A stretch of 64,000 nt of DNA, taken from Camelus bactrianus (taxonomy: Eukaryota; Chordata; Mammalia; Artiodactyla; Camelidae). A model generated the notes under the pieces. The model searched no databases. It had not been told where the DNA came from and was given only the letters and a program-made list of their open reading frames with translations. Numbering within the stretch: the stretch's first letter is position 1; every line of letters begins with the position of its first letter. The stretch lies in the NCBI RefSeq assembly GCF_048773025.1, contig NC_133558.1, forward strand, positions 17,156,501-17,220,500, in the 5' to 3' direction. Both the position numbers and the translations under genes were made by a program. Below are positions 11,961 to 23,491 of this stretch, one piece after another.

Positions 11961-13180
11961 TGACTCCTGCCCTTCTCAAGGTCAAGGAGGGAAACACCAT
12001 GCAGGGTCAGTCTTCAGAACAGGTAGAAAGTGACAGCAGAACTTGTCATCATGGTCCCCAGGCCACCTACTCTTTCCATCTCTATTTTGTTATCCCTTTG
12101 AGGAACTTTGCTTCAGAAATCCGTTCTTCTCTCACATTTTCTCCTTGTTCCCAGGTCTTAGGAAAGAATCTGGTGCCACTTATTTGCAATGCTGGTATAA
12201 AATAGGGGTACAGAACAGTCAGATGGGGTCAGGAGTCAGTATGTATTTGGTTTATTCTGAATACTATCATATAATTAGCTGCGTGATTTTACTTCTCTAA
12301 ACTTCCTGCCAAGTGGGGATAATGAAAAGAACAAGCTCAAAGATTGTTAGGATGTTTTAGTGAGATAATGCATTTAGAGACAACCTCATTTCTTCTCACT
12401 GGTATGAGAAGCTTTGTCCCTGGTTAAAGGCATTTCAGACTTCTCTGATCAGTTGAAAGAATAATTTTGGAGAACACTGGCCTTCCCAAACCTTCCAAAG
12501 TGGGCAGTGGTCTTCCAAAGGGTCAGTTTATGACACAGCCAGCCTTGATTATATGAAACTTGAGACCCTCAAATCCTTGCATTGTCCTGCTCTGTTGCAC
12601 TGTCTTGAGATCAACATTTTCAGCTTAAATAATGAGACAGCCCAACTTCATGTATCAAAATATAATGATCATTTTCTCCTAGACATTAAAACAAAATTTT
12701 ACTTCCCAAGTTGAGTGCAGATGGTAAAAGAATTGAGGGAGAATGTTGTTGTACATATGATGGGGGAGGGAGAGGATGGCTTGCATGGAAATCCTTGCTT
12801 GGCACACACTTTTCTGTCTTTTTTTTAAAATAAATCTGTGTCATTCTGAGTCAGCACTGATTACTACATGCACAATTATAGTAATCTACACGCAAATGCT
12901 AATATTGCTAATGATATCACTTTGCAGAGCGATTATCTGAGAACTACTCTCAGCTGTCGCATCAGGATTACAGCATTTGTGTAACTCCAAATTAAGCTAG
13001 TGGTGGAAAAGGCAGTACTTGTTCAGTCAAAAAGAGCTGTCGAAGAAAACAGCCTGCAATTAGCTCAAACACACTGTCACCAGGAGGCTGGTAGGCCTGG
13101 TTCACATGCCCTAGGGTTGGTGATGACCTTTAACAGATGTAGATTCTCAGTATAAAAGCCCCTGAGTCCAGAGCAGATAA
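11961..13180. other. Intergenic DNA, nothing assigned; possible conserved core
   Basis: No gene or familiar repeat. The 12840-13010 stretch is not repeat-like and has several POU/homeobox-type words (CAAATGCTAAT, TTGCTAATGAT). It could be regulatory, but this is inference only. Confidence 0.4.
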
Positions 13181-13184
13181 ATGA

Positions 13185-13775
13185 ACGAAGCAAAATTGGC
13201 CTCCAGGATTTTCCCCTGGCTATACCCACCGTGTAATCCTTGGGTCTGAGAATATGGATTTTTTCCCGTGATTAGGTTATGTTACCTGTCACAGTTAACC
13301 TTAAAACAGGGAGACTATCCAGGTGGGCCTGACCTAAACACATCAGCCTTTTAAAAGTAGAGTGTATTCTCTGACTCATCACAGAGGGGGAAATCAGAGA
13401 CTCAAAACATGAGAAGGATTTGATGCACAGTTGCTGGCTTGATGATGGAGGGGGTTAGGTGGCAAGGAATGTGGGTAGTCTCTAGGAGCCAAGAGTGGCC
13501 CCCAGCTGACAGCCAGCAAGAATGTGAAAACCCCAGTCCTACAACTGCAAGGAAATTAATTCTACCAGCAACGCGTTTAGAAGATTTTTCCCCAGAGCTT
13601 TCAAACGAGAACTCAATCTGGCCCACACCTTGATTTCAGTCCTGTGATATTTGGAGCAGAGAGCCCAGCAGTGTTATGCAGGACTTGAGAACGGTAAACT
13701 AATGAGTAAGTGTTTTAAGTGGCTAAGTTTGTGGTAATTTGATACACAGCAACAGAAAACTAATGGAACCAGAGA
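13185..13775 (+). mobile_element. MLT1-type MaLR LTR
   Basis: MLT1-like order: AGGTGGGCCTGACCTAA, TTTTAAAAGTAGAGTG, a CAAGAATGTGAAAACC block, then the TGGCTAAGTTTGTGGTAATTTGATACA end and AACAGAAAACTAATG. Old non-autonomous fossil LTR, about 590 bp. Confidence 0.75.
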
Positions 13776-13956
13776 CCGAAAAGAATTTAATCTGACTTCA
13801 AAGTCCAGTGGATTTTCTCAGTGCTATTAAAGATCTGGTCCTTAGACTGGTGCACATGCACAATCTGACAGCAAGAAGAATGAACTGGGACTTACTCTCA
13901 GTGAACAGCCTGTAGTTTTGTACTCGTTTTTCCTCCTTTGTTTAGGTTTGTTCTTT

Positions 13957-14030
13957 TATATATATATATATATATATGAACAAATATATATACATACACA
14001 CACACACACACATATATACGTATATATGTA
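13957..14030. repeat. (TA)n/(CA)n compound microsatellite
   Basis: TATATA run, then CACACACACA, then more TATATA. Confidence 0.9.
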
Positions 14031-14955
14031 ATTTAAATCTATTGCATTTTTCTAATATTTAGTTTTACTGTATTTCACTAGAGTATTGGTCCATGATGGA
14101 TAGAATATCCAAAAAAAAAAAAAAAAGGAAAAAACCCTGGTCCTTCACCACAGATACATTGCTTGCTCTAGACAATGCTGCTCCTTGTGAGAACTTAGGA
14201 AAAATGTCTGTGAGTCCAGAATAGATGAATGGCCCTAAGTGATATAAAAATTAAAAGTCCCTGTTCAAAAAAATACACCTGATGTGATTGATGTAGTTGG
14301 TTATCAAGCAATCTTTGGGAATAATTGTTTACCATTATTTTTGGAGGTAAACTTTGGATACAGGATATACTTGTACTGATCCCCCCCTCCCCCAAAATCT
14401 GTATGTTAATGGAACTCAACAATTTCTTTCATCTTCTTTCAGAACCTGAGAAATCCAGGAACATGGAATCATGGTTTACACAGTCTGTAAGTGCACAGAG
14501 AGGCATTTTTCTCTCAAAGGATCACTTTGGAGGTGTGGGGGTCCTTTTGAATCCCACTAGTCACTCACTCACATAGTCACAGCCACTGCTGTGCGGTTAC
14601 AGCAGCTTGGGGACAAGGCAGGGGCGTCTTGGTGAACAGGGAGAAGCCAGAGCTGGTTTCAGATACCACCTGTCACAACCTGTAGGCTATCCTCTCTCAG
14701 GCGATGCAGGTCCCTAGCCAGCTTCCTCAAGTACAATTAGTGAAGCAACCTAGCAGTCTCATCCCCCTTTGCATCAACTCACTTAAGAGGAGAACCTGGC
14801 TCCTGCCCCAACCAGACCTGTTACGGTGTGGGAATTAAATATGATTCCCTCTTTTCCTGGGAATAATCAAGGGTAGCTGACTCAGCCTGAATCCTGAGGT
14901 TCTTAGTGAGGGACAATTTCCTGTCACTTTGTATAGGCCCTCATGGGTGGCAGGA
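14031..14955. other. Intergenic DNA, nothing assigned
   Basis: No gene. Part of 14575-14955 may belong to the antisense LTR element that follows, but I could not place a boundary. Confidence 0.4.
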
Positions 14956-14959
14956 AGCT

Positions 14960-15530
14960 GGTCATTTTGTGGTAATGTTACAGCAAGCTGTCACAGCATA
15001 GTGTTATAGCAGAGTGTTACAGCAACCTGGGTCCTGGCGAGAGACTAAGCAGCACTCGGAGTGCTGGAGAACTTAGGTTGATTCTGCCAGCAGGCCCTAG
15101 GAGTGAACACTCCAAGTCTCTGGACCTTGTTCATAGGTTTACACAGGCTCTTATAGGTTACTAGTCAAGATTTTGCATCATCATATGCAGAGTAGGTGTA
15201 AGAAATGGACCAATCAGGAGTGAATTTTATGCAAATGAATTGTTAGAAATGGACCAACCAGAGTGAGCTTTGGGAAACAATAGCATCTTAGGGGTAAATT
15301 TCGCTTTCCTAGAAGCCGTTTTACAGAAGCACAAAAGTGAGAGAATACCACCAGGTCAGGGAAACGGATGGCACTGGCAGGAAACTACTGTCCCTGCCTG
15401 TGGGTCCTGCCAGTCTTTTCATGGGGCTTCCCACCTCAGTAACAAAGCACGAAGGAGTCTCAAGCAGAAGCCAGAGGGCTGGAAGGGTGAGAATATCAAG
15501 CTAAACTCCCTGCCCTGAGACTTTTCAAAA
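14960..15530 (-). mobile_element. ERV LTR, antisense (family shared with 33.97-34.31 kb)
   Basis: Shares an ordered set of words with the copy at 33970: GAGAGAC..AGCACTC, GGAGAACT.AGGTT, GCCAGCAGGCCC, TTACACAGGCT.TTATA, TAGAAATGGACC, CAGGAGTGA. On the - strand this gives TATAAGAGCC as a TATA region. It resembles artiodactyl ERV LTRs. Directly 5' a short GTTACAGCA-type unit recurs several times (14980-15025). Old fossil LTR. Confidence 0.6.
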
Positions 15531-15589
15531 CTGGCTGCCCATGTGTTTCTTGTGAGTCCTTTCTGTCAGCATTCAGTAGTTTTTCTCTA

Positions 15590-15913
15590 AGTTTACTATC
15601 ATGTCCAAGAAAGGCTCTAAGAAGCTACCACCAAGCTGAGAAAACAGGCAAGAAGTACTAGAGATGTCACAGACAGTGCTATTACACTTAAGATCCAGAG
15701 TATGTCTTAAAACAGGTTCACCCCATCACTGGCACCTTTATGGAAGCTGTGTGGATGAACTCATTTATGACTTTTGAGCACATCACTTGTGAGTCCACTC
15801 ACCTGGCTCCTTATAATAGGGAATTTCAGAGAGCTACTACCTGTTAATGATTGTGTACTGAGCATGCTGTGTGCAAGGCACTATGTCCTGTCACCAAGTA
15901 CAGTTGCTATGAA
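15590..15913 (+). pseudogene. Decayed H2B histone gene
   Basis: H2B wording survives in order across about 320 bp: SKKGSKK at 15603-15630, then KQVHP (AAACAGGTTCACCCC, 15711-15725) and ITGT. After it come NSF.. and FEH at 15757-15785, and HLAPYNR (ACTCACCTGGCTCCTTATAATAGG, 15796-15819), matching SRLAHYNKR. Near 15859-15905 GAGCATGCTGTGTG and CCTGTCACCAAGTACAG match KHAVSEG and AVTKYTS. An in-frame TGA follows SKKGSKKLPPS and several frame changes separate the blocks, so no H2B protein can be made. A degenerate histone 3' signal follows at 15944-15998. The start codon region is not clear. It lies 2 kb from the intact H2AC1/H2BC1 pair and in the same strand as H2BC1, so I read it as an old tandem H2B copy. 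No divergent H2A partner is visible upstream, where an LTR now lies. Confidence 0.75.
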
Positions 15914-15943
15914 AGGTTTTTTTTTTTAATAGGACACTGACAT

Positions 15944-15998
15944 CCAAAAGCAAGTACTTTTTTGAGCCACTCATACTTCCAGCTTAAGAGCTGTAGTC
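15944..15998 (+). promoter_or_regulatory. Degenerate histone 3' stem-loop and HDE after H2B relic
   Basis: CCAAAAGC...TTTTTTGAGCCACTC followed by TTAAGAGCTGTAG parallels the intact H2BC1 3' end (CCAAAGGCTCTTTTCAGAGCCACT ... AAAGAGCTGTGAG). The 5' arm of the stem has decayed; the 3' arm and the purine-rich downstream element remain. Confidence 0.6.
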
Positions 15999-16074
15999 TA
16001 CTGAAATTTCTTCATCTGTTTATGGATTTGGGATTCCTCTGATTTAAAAAGTTTGGGAGGTTTTTGTGTGTGGT

Positions 16075-16282
16075 TTTTTTTAATAACTTGGAATAATTTT
16101 TGGTTTACATTAAAGTTATATAGTTCCCATATATGTTTCCTCTATTGTGAATATTTACACATTTGTCACAACTAAAGAACTAACATTGGTACTTTACTGT
16201 GAACTAAACTCTAAACTTTGCTTGGATTTCATTAGATTTTACCTAATGCTCTTTTTCTGTCCCAGGATCCAGTCCAAAATAT
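16075..16282 (-). mobile_element. Old L1 (L1M-like), antisense, part 1
   Basis: Wording TTGTCACAACTAAAGAACTAACATTG ... TTACCTAATGCTCTTTTTCTG.CCCAGGATCCAG is the antisense 3' region of old L1M copies. It continues after the DNA transposon at 16283-16435. Confidence 0.65.
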
Positions 16283-16435
16283 GGTTGACCCTTGAACAAC
16301 TTGGGTTTGAAGTGTGGAGGTGGACCCATAGGCGGATATTTTTCAATAGTAACTACTACAGTGCTATGTAGTCTGTGGTTGATTGAATCTGTGGATGTGG
16401 AGAAACCTCGAAAACGGAGGGCCAACTGTAAGTTA
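16283..16435. mobile_element. Tigger/MER2-like DNA transposon inside L1M
   Basis: GTTGACCCTTGAACAACTTGGGTTTGAA ... CAATAGTAACTACTACAG ... GGAGGGCCAACTGTAAGTTATA follows the non-autonomous Tigger pattern. It interrupts an otherwise continuous antisense L1M sequence. Confidence 0.65.
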
Positions 16436-16880
16436 TATGCCAATTAACCCCTTAGTTGTTCTGCATATTTACTTGTAATGTTTCTTTAGTTGCTCTGGGC
16501 TATGGCAGTTTGTTAGAATTTCCTTGTTTTTTTTTTTTTTTTTTTTTTTTTACGAACTTCGTAGTTTTAAGAACTCATTCTGTAGGATGTTCCTCAGATT
16601 CATCTTATGGTTTTCCCAGGGTTAGACTGAGATTATGTGTTCAAAGACCAGAGAAGTGAATTGCTTTTCTCAACACATATTAAAAGCATGTGCAAACAAC
16701 GTGGTTTATCACTGATGTTAACACTGATCGTCTGGTTAAACTAGTGTTTGCCAGGTTTCTCTGCTGTAAAGGTTTCTCTCCTGCCTTTCCACACTCTGCT
16801 TTGGTAAATCTGGGGAGTTAAGTTCCACCTGTTTGATGGAATATTTAAATAAATTATTTGGAATTCTCCTGTTTAGGAGA
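16436..16880 (-). mobile_element. Old L1 (L1M-like), antisense, part 2
   Basis: Continues the L1M text: TAGTTGCTCTGGGCTATGGCAGTTTGTTAGA, then TTCTGTAGGATGTTCCTCAGATTC and GGTTTTCCCAGGGTTAGACTGAG. A 23-25 bp poly-T run at 16528-16551 lies inside. Confidence 0.6.
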
Positions 16881-17780
16881 CTTTTCACATATCCCTCATT
16901 TACTCTGTCAATCACTTGTATTAGCATTCTTTGATTTTAAATTTTCACATCTTAATTTTTAATGCCAAATTCTAAACAAATATATCTGCAATTTTCTTGT
17001 TTTCAAACTTTTCCCTCTTTTGTGCCCTCTTCATTCGCATGCCCTATTTACATATATTAATTCAACACGATTGGCTTTTTCATGACTTTATGGTCCCTAA
17101 TCAACATTATATACTTTGTTCTTAACTTACAGAGCCCTATACCTTTCTACCTACCTGCTTTTTGTTTTATGTGTAGATCTCAAGTGTAACCAGGGCTTTT
17201 TTTTTTTTAATAGCCAGTGAAATTTTTTCCTGCGATAAGGCAAGCTTGAATTTTCTGTCTTTATGGTAGCGTAACTATTCAATTGCTTTCTAGTTTTTGT
17301 TTATAATTCAGACCAACTGAAACCATCTTTTAATTTAAATCCTTTGAAAAATTGGACCAGTCACTTCAATTTTACACCTCGTCACACTCCTGCCTCTAGT
17401 GAAACACTAGTGACCCTCCCCCACATATACCATCACGCTTTTTTTGACGTATCTTACCTGTTAAACGTTTTAAAACATGTGTTAAGGCATAGGTATCAAA
17501 TACTGACTCATTAAAATGAGCCTTAAATTAGGATACTGAAATGCTTATAATTTGCTCCTTCCCCGACCAGCACTTTTGAGGGCCCATACACTTTTTACCC
17601 CTCAGCAGCGTTGAAACTTGAAAACAGCTTCAGGCTATCTCAGGTACTAAAATCAATGTTTAAGCACTAACTTTACAAAAGATTAATAGTTATATAGAGG
17701 TTTTTGGCAGCCTATTACCGGAAAATTACACCATCACAGCCTTTAACAGCTTAGGCACAGCCCTCAAAATGATAGCTTAA
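16881..17780. other. Intergenic DNA upstream of the histone block
   Basis: About 0.9 kb of AT-rich sequence without a gene or a repeat I can name. Confidence 0.5.
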
Positions 17781-17782
17781 GT

Positions 17783-17798
17783 GGCTCTAAAAAGAGCC
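17783..17798 (-). promoter_or_regulatory. Histone mRNA 3' stem-loop of H2AC1
   Basis: On the - strand GGCTCTTTTTAGAGCC: a perfect 6 bp stem with a 4-base U loop, preceded by CCAAA, 59 nt after the H2A stop codon. This is the SLBP-binding element of replication-dependent histone mRNAs, which are cleaved without a poly(A) tail. Confidence 0.95.
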
Positions 17799-17856
17799 TT
17801 TGGCTGCTGTTTCTTCGCCAGACGCTCAGGTTGCTCATCAGGATTCTCCACTTGGA

Positions 17857-18574
<718 letters not shown>

Positions 18575-18577
18575 ATG

Positions 18578-18961
18578 ATGCCAGAGCTGCCTTCAAAGAG
18601 CGCTACTGTTTCTAAGAAGGGCTTTAAGAAAGCTGTAACGAAAACTCAGAAGAAAGAAGGAAAAAGGCGTAAGAGATGTCGCAAAGAGAGCTATTCAATT
18701 TACATCTACAAGGTACTGAAGCAAGTTCATCCTGATACTGGCATCTCTTCAAAGGCCATGAGCATCATGAATTCCTTCGTCACCGATATCTTTGAGCGTA
18801 TTGCTGGGGAGGCGTCGCGCTTAACACATTATAGCAAACACTCGACCATCACATCCCGGGAAATCCAGACAGCTGTGCGCTTGCTACTGCCTGGGGAGCT
18901 GGCCAAGCACGCCGTGTCTGAAGGTACTAAGGCTGTTACCAAGTACACCAGCTCCAAGTAA
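18578..18961 (+). CDS. H2BC1: Histone H2B type 1-A (testis H2B), 127 aa
   Basis: Core histone H2B of the testis type (TH2B). It is the dimer partner of H2AC1 and replaces somatic H2B during male germ-cell development in studied mammals. The frame is intronless. Two ATGs are adjacent (18575 and 18578); the second gives [15 protein letters not shown], matching the family start MPE, so I chose it. The protein keeps the H2B type 1-A N-tail plan ([17 protein letters not shown]) and [32 protein letters not shown], and the [26 protein letters not shown] end with the ubiquitinated lysine (K120). Odd points are RRKRCRKE, with cysteine where human has threonine; LTHYSKHST, with H where KR is usual; and TSRE. 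A histone stem-loop follows at 18997. No poly(A) signal is needed. Confidence 0.96.
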   Translation: MPELPSKSATVSKKGFKKAVTKTQKKEGKRRKRCRKESYSIYIYKVLKQVHPDTGISSKAMSIMNSFVTDIFERIAGEASRLTHYSKHSTITSREIQTAVRLLLPGELAKHAVSEGTKAVTKYTSSK

Positions 18962-18996
18962 ACTTGCTGAGTAAGCGTCTTTTTTTCTAACCCAAA

Positions 18997-19012
18997 GGCT
19001 CTTTTCAGAGCC
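18997..19012 (+). promoter_or_regulatory. Histone mRNA 3' stem-loop of H2BC1
   Basis: GGCTCTTTTCAGAGCC, preceded by CCAAA, 36 nt after the stop codon. The purine-rich GATGAAAGAGCTGTGAG at 19026-19042 is the histone downstream element read by U7 snRNA. Confidence 0.95.
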
Positions 19013-19042
19013 ACTTTACCTTCTTGATGAAAGAGCTGTGAG

Positions 19043-22000
19043 CTTGTTTCCTTACCAGAATACTTGTGTTGGTAAGCTTTATTAGGTTAACAGCATTGTG
19101 ACTTTGACTTACGTGCAAAGTGCCCTCACAAGTCCCGATTCTGATAGCCAAGATTCTGATAGCCAAGGCAAGAGGTTCTCTAAGAGCCTTTTGGAAATCT
19201 TTGGTTAAATAAATGCACATAGTGAGACTATATGAACGATGTACAAACACTTCACTATGAAAGGCTATGCTTTAAAACACCTTGTGAATAAGCCTGAATC
19301 TAGGGAGTAGACCTTGGGATATTATTAATGCTGTTCCTACACACTATGCATGAGAAGTTGGGCCCTGTAGGGCAGCTTAGCTGTCCTATAAAGCTTAAAG
19401 GGGTTTGAGACCCTCAGAATTTCTTGGCCTTGACGACCCTGGAATGTGGGGATGTTAACCACTGTCTACAGTACTTCACTTTGGAACCCAACAATCTGGC
19501 TAACCACAATTGATAAAAGTTCTTGATCACTTGCTGGGCGGGTAAAAATTCTCGTTGATCACTTGCTGGTACGTTGAATCACTTTAAATGATGCCTGTCC
19601 AATATTACTTGAACCATCTGGACTGCTCAGAGCAAGCATAAAACATCAGTAGTAAGACTGTTCAGACCTCTGGCTCCCACTAGCTGCAGTTACTACTCTT
19701 CTGAACTGGCTTTACCCACATGCTGGTGCTAGTACTGTGTTCACATAGGCCAAAGTTGTGGCAGGAAGACGAATATTTCCCTGTGTTCCCACTTGAGAGC
19801 AAATAAACCCTCCCTAGAGGACATCCTCGTTCCTTTTCTAAACCTGGGCCTGGTCTTAAATGCTGCTTGCATCATTAACCTGTAAGGAACTGGGACCATG
19901 AGATTGATGCAGGTCAGTTTATTTCTATAGCATCTCATCAAATGTAGTTCTAGGTATTTTGGTTTTGTTCCTATAAATGGGTGTTATATTTCATTTTGCA
20001 GCATTTTCATACAACAGTACTGTCTATATGCACTGATACCTTACTGTATCAGAATTTCCACGTTGGCTTTCTGGTATAATCGTTGAGTTTTACATGTTTG
20101 AAGTAACATCTGAAAATAGTAAACATCATACTGCCCTTTCTAAGTAGTTCACTCCTAATTTTTTATTTCAATGCCTCATACCTCCATAATGACTTTAAAT
20201 AGGGTGGGCCTTGTTTTATCACTCACCTTGCTGAGGATCTCCACTATTCATTAGATACATCTTATAATTAAGATTTCCACATCTATTTCATTGAATTGAG
20301 TCAAGAATTCATTGAAATTAATAAAATGCCTTGTGAGAATCTTCGGAGAGTGATCATAGACCTTTAAATATACTGAGTTATTTCAAAAAACTTCCTAGAA
20401 TGCTTTCACCCTTGTATTTTTGATATAAACTGCTTTAGGCATGTTATTCATTTAATGTTCTGAATCTGGTTGCCAATGTATCGTTTACAATTTACGTCTC
20501 AGTACTGTAATTAATCTGTTCAATGATCAGCTTTTGGTACAAACTTTTCAGTTCATACTCTAGAATGGCTGGAATAGCACTAGAATTCTTTGCTTTAAAA
20601 ATGGTGAAATTCCCTTTTAAAACAACTTGGTGCCCTTTTTCAGGTGAAAATTCTTTGACAATTGTTTCAATGAAATTGTTTTAAATTAGCTAATTTGTAA
20701 TTTTGGTAAATCATTTTCAATAAAATTAGATATTCTTTTAATGATAAGCAAACCGGTCTCTAATGATTTTTATCTCCATTATAACTACAGCTGCTTTAAC
20801 TTTGTATTTTTTCCACAAACCACAGTAGTTACTGGTTAATCTTCTATCTTTACATGTACTTGCTATTTTTCTTTTTACTCTTGCATTTGTTTTTACTGTC
20901 TTTTCCCTAATTTTCTCAATCTTCTTCATTATTTAGCTTTTGCTTACATTGGTTCACTTTTCTTCCTAGCTTCTTTAAGCAGGATGCTAACTTTAGACAG
21001 TCCTTAACATTGCATGACTTTGGTAATATAAAATGAATTTCAGTTACCACAGTTTAAATACCAGCTGCCCCAGAACAGTTCAAACGTCATTAATGATAAG
21101 TAATAATTTACAAACTTCACTGCTGGCTCTTTTGTTCACAAGTCACAGCACAAGTAACAGATGGACATCCTGATCTGTGACCTAATCATGTCACTTATTT
21201 AAAAAACTTGTTAATGACTGGTCACTACATAAGTTACTCAGTTTATGCATGAATAGAAAACATGTAGTTTAGTTGCTTGTTTCCCAGAGAAACTTACATG
21301 ACAAATTAACCAAGAGGGATTGGACCAACAAGACGAAAGTTACAGCAAAACAAAGTAATAACCCTGGAAAGTGGTATTTGAATCAAACCTAAATTTAGGA
21401 GTTACTGAAGGAATAGTTGATCAGGGGAATGTTCACACTGTTATCAAAAGACTAGCTTTGCAACTAGACAACTTAGTGAAGGGCTATCTACATAAGTGTA
21501 GGAAAAGATTGGGATAAAGAAGATGTTCCAAAGAGACAATGGCAAAATACTTCATATTAAAGGAAACCTCAGGTATTCTACAGCATTTAAAAACGCAAAG
21601 GATAAAATCTTGGAAGCTAATCCCAATTTAAACATGACAATTCAAACATGACAATTCAACAAGGCATAGGAAAGACGCTCACTCCGTGTAACTTACTAAA
21701 GAGGCAAGTACCATTCAACTACACTGAGTAATAACTTTATCACTGTTTCAAAATTATAATGTCCTTAATATTTTTTACTTCCCTGTGATAGAAAGCAAGG
21801 GAGTTAATATTTCAATAAAAATTTTTTAAAGATGGAACAATCATGATTTTTTCCATTAAGATTGTTTTGCATAGTCATTTAAGATTTCACAGTACCTGAA
21901 GGACTGACTACATGTATAATTTCTAACTTAATGTAAGCACTTAATTTTTCCTTTAAGCCATGCTTCATTTTATTCTCATGTGTTCTGTAAAGATTGATTT

Positions 22001-23435
22001 TTCTTTAATATGAAAGATGCTGGGGAAAGCCAATTCCTTCATTCCCTACTAGAAACCTGGAAATTGCTATAAAAAGGCAAAGCAGCTGGTCAAACTCTCC
22101 TTCCTTCAGAAAGGCATACCAAGGACCCAGGTTTAGGGAACTTGGTGATACAGAGCTTGGGATGGATGTGTTTGTGACCTCTGAAGACTAAGGTCAGAAA
22201 AATAAGAGTGAAGCTTTAATTCAAGATAATCCATGTGAAAGTAGAGGAAGACAAGGGATTGAAATATTTTAAGAAAGATGTCTACTTTTTGCCCACATTT
22301 CAATCCTTGAGTAATACAGGATTGGCATGGCAGAATTTTCTGAGAAAAGGGCCATGGCAAAATTAGGGCTCTGTTTTAAAATGAGGTTTGCTTTGGGAAT
22401 TGGGAAAAGCAGATTCTATAGGTGCTACCACAGGTTTGTGGGAAGCAGTAAAAATAATTTGATCCTTTATGTCATTAATTTCAATGTACTTTGTCACTAA
22501 TTTCTTAATGCTTATCTGTCTGCTATGATCTTCAGGTGATCATGACAGTAGATCTTGCAACCCAAAGTCCCGTGACTTCAATATTGGGCATCACATTTTG
22601 ATAAATATTCTGTGACCCAGTTTGGAACATCTCAGTGTTTGTGTCCAGGAATATAAGACACAGACACCAATTTAATGATCCTATCATTAAAAAAAAAAAA
22701 GCAAGTGATTGTATTATAACTCAGAAGTGATGCAAAAAGTAATTTAATGTTACTGTTTTTGCCCATTGTTGTGTTCCAGTATGAACTGTTGTCATGGCAA
22801 GTTCTCCACACTCCCTTGTGAACCTGTGTTTAACAAAGAGCCCAGTTTAGAGACACCTCCCTCCCCAATAAATGTACATCTGACATCAGACTCAAACTGG
22901 GCTTCTGGACTTGAATCCCAGCAGCTGTAGGGCAGTTAGCCCAATCCATAGGTAGAATTTTTTCCACACTCCACAGCCAGTGTAAAGAGAAAACAAAACA
23001 GCCTTAGTGCTCCCATGCTAGACTTACCTACCATCTTAATCTTTCCTCAGCTTCAGGCCCCTCTCATTGTCATCTGAAAACACTTGAAATAGGAGATAAC
23101 CCAGAGAAAGGCCAGACATGTTCCATATTTACACTTAGCCCATGAAACCAGCCTAAGGGCACTACCAGAGCTTCCTTTGTATTCATAGGGAGCTCCCGTT
23201 GAATTGCTTCACTTAGGAAACCAGAGGCTTCACTAAGAAGCAATGGGAATGATTAACATTTAGAACTTGTGTGATTGAGAAGTAATTTATCTACTTCTTA
23301 ACCATACAATGGTGTAAGCAAAGGGAACTTGAGAAATATACATACTAAATTTAACAATTTGTCACTCTAGTTATAAGACCTGCTCACATGCACTAACCGG
23401 CCAAATAAAGAGCCTACAGCCTTCTGGAAAGTTTA
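19043..23435. other. Intergenic DNA between histone pairs
   Basis: About 4.4 kb without a gene I can support. Most is AT-rich with no familiar repeat family. Small tandem copies occur: GATTCTGATAGCCAA twice at 19136-19165, and TTGATCACTTGCTGG twice at 19522-19570. A poly-A run lies at 22689-22700. Open frames up to 75 codons have no motif. Confidence 0.5.
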
Positions 23436-23438
23436 AGT

Positions 23439-23454
23439 GGCTCTTAAAAGAGCC
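23439..23454 (-). promoter_or_regulatory. Histone mRNA 3' stem-loop of second H2B gene
   Basis: On the - strand GGCTCTTTTAAGAGCC, with CCCAAA before it, 37 nt after the stop codon. The stem is perfect; the loop is TTTA. Confidence 0.93.
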
Positions 23455-23491
23455 TTTGGGTTTACAAAGCTCGTTGGGTGGCTGAATCTTT

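Noticed and set aside
16456-16659. Frame containing a poly-F run
   Set aside because: Created by a poly-T tract inside an antisense L1M.
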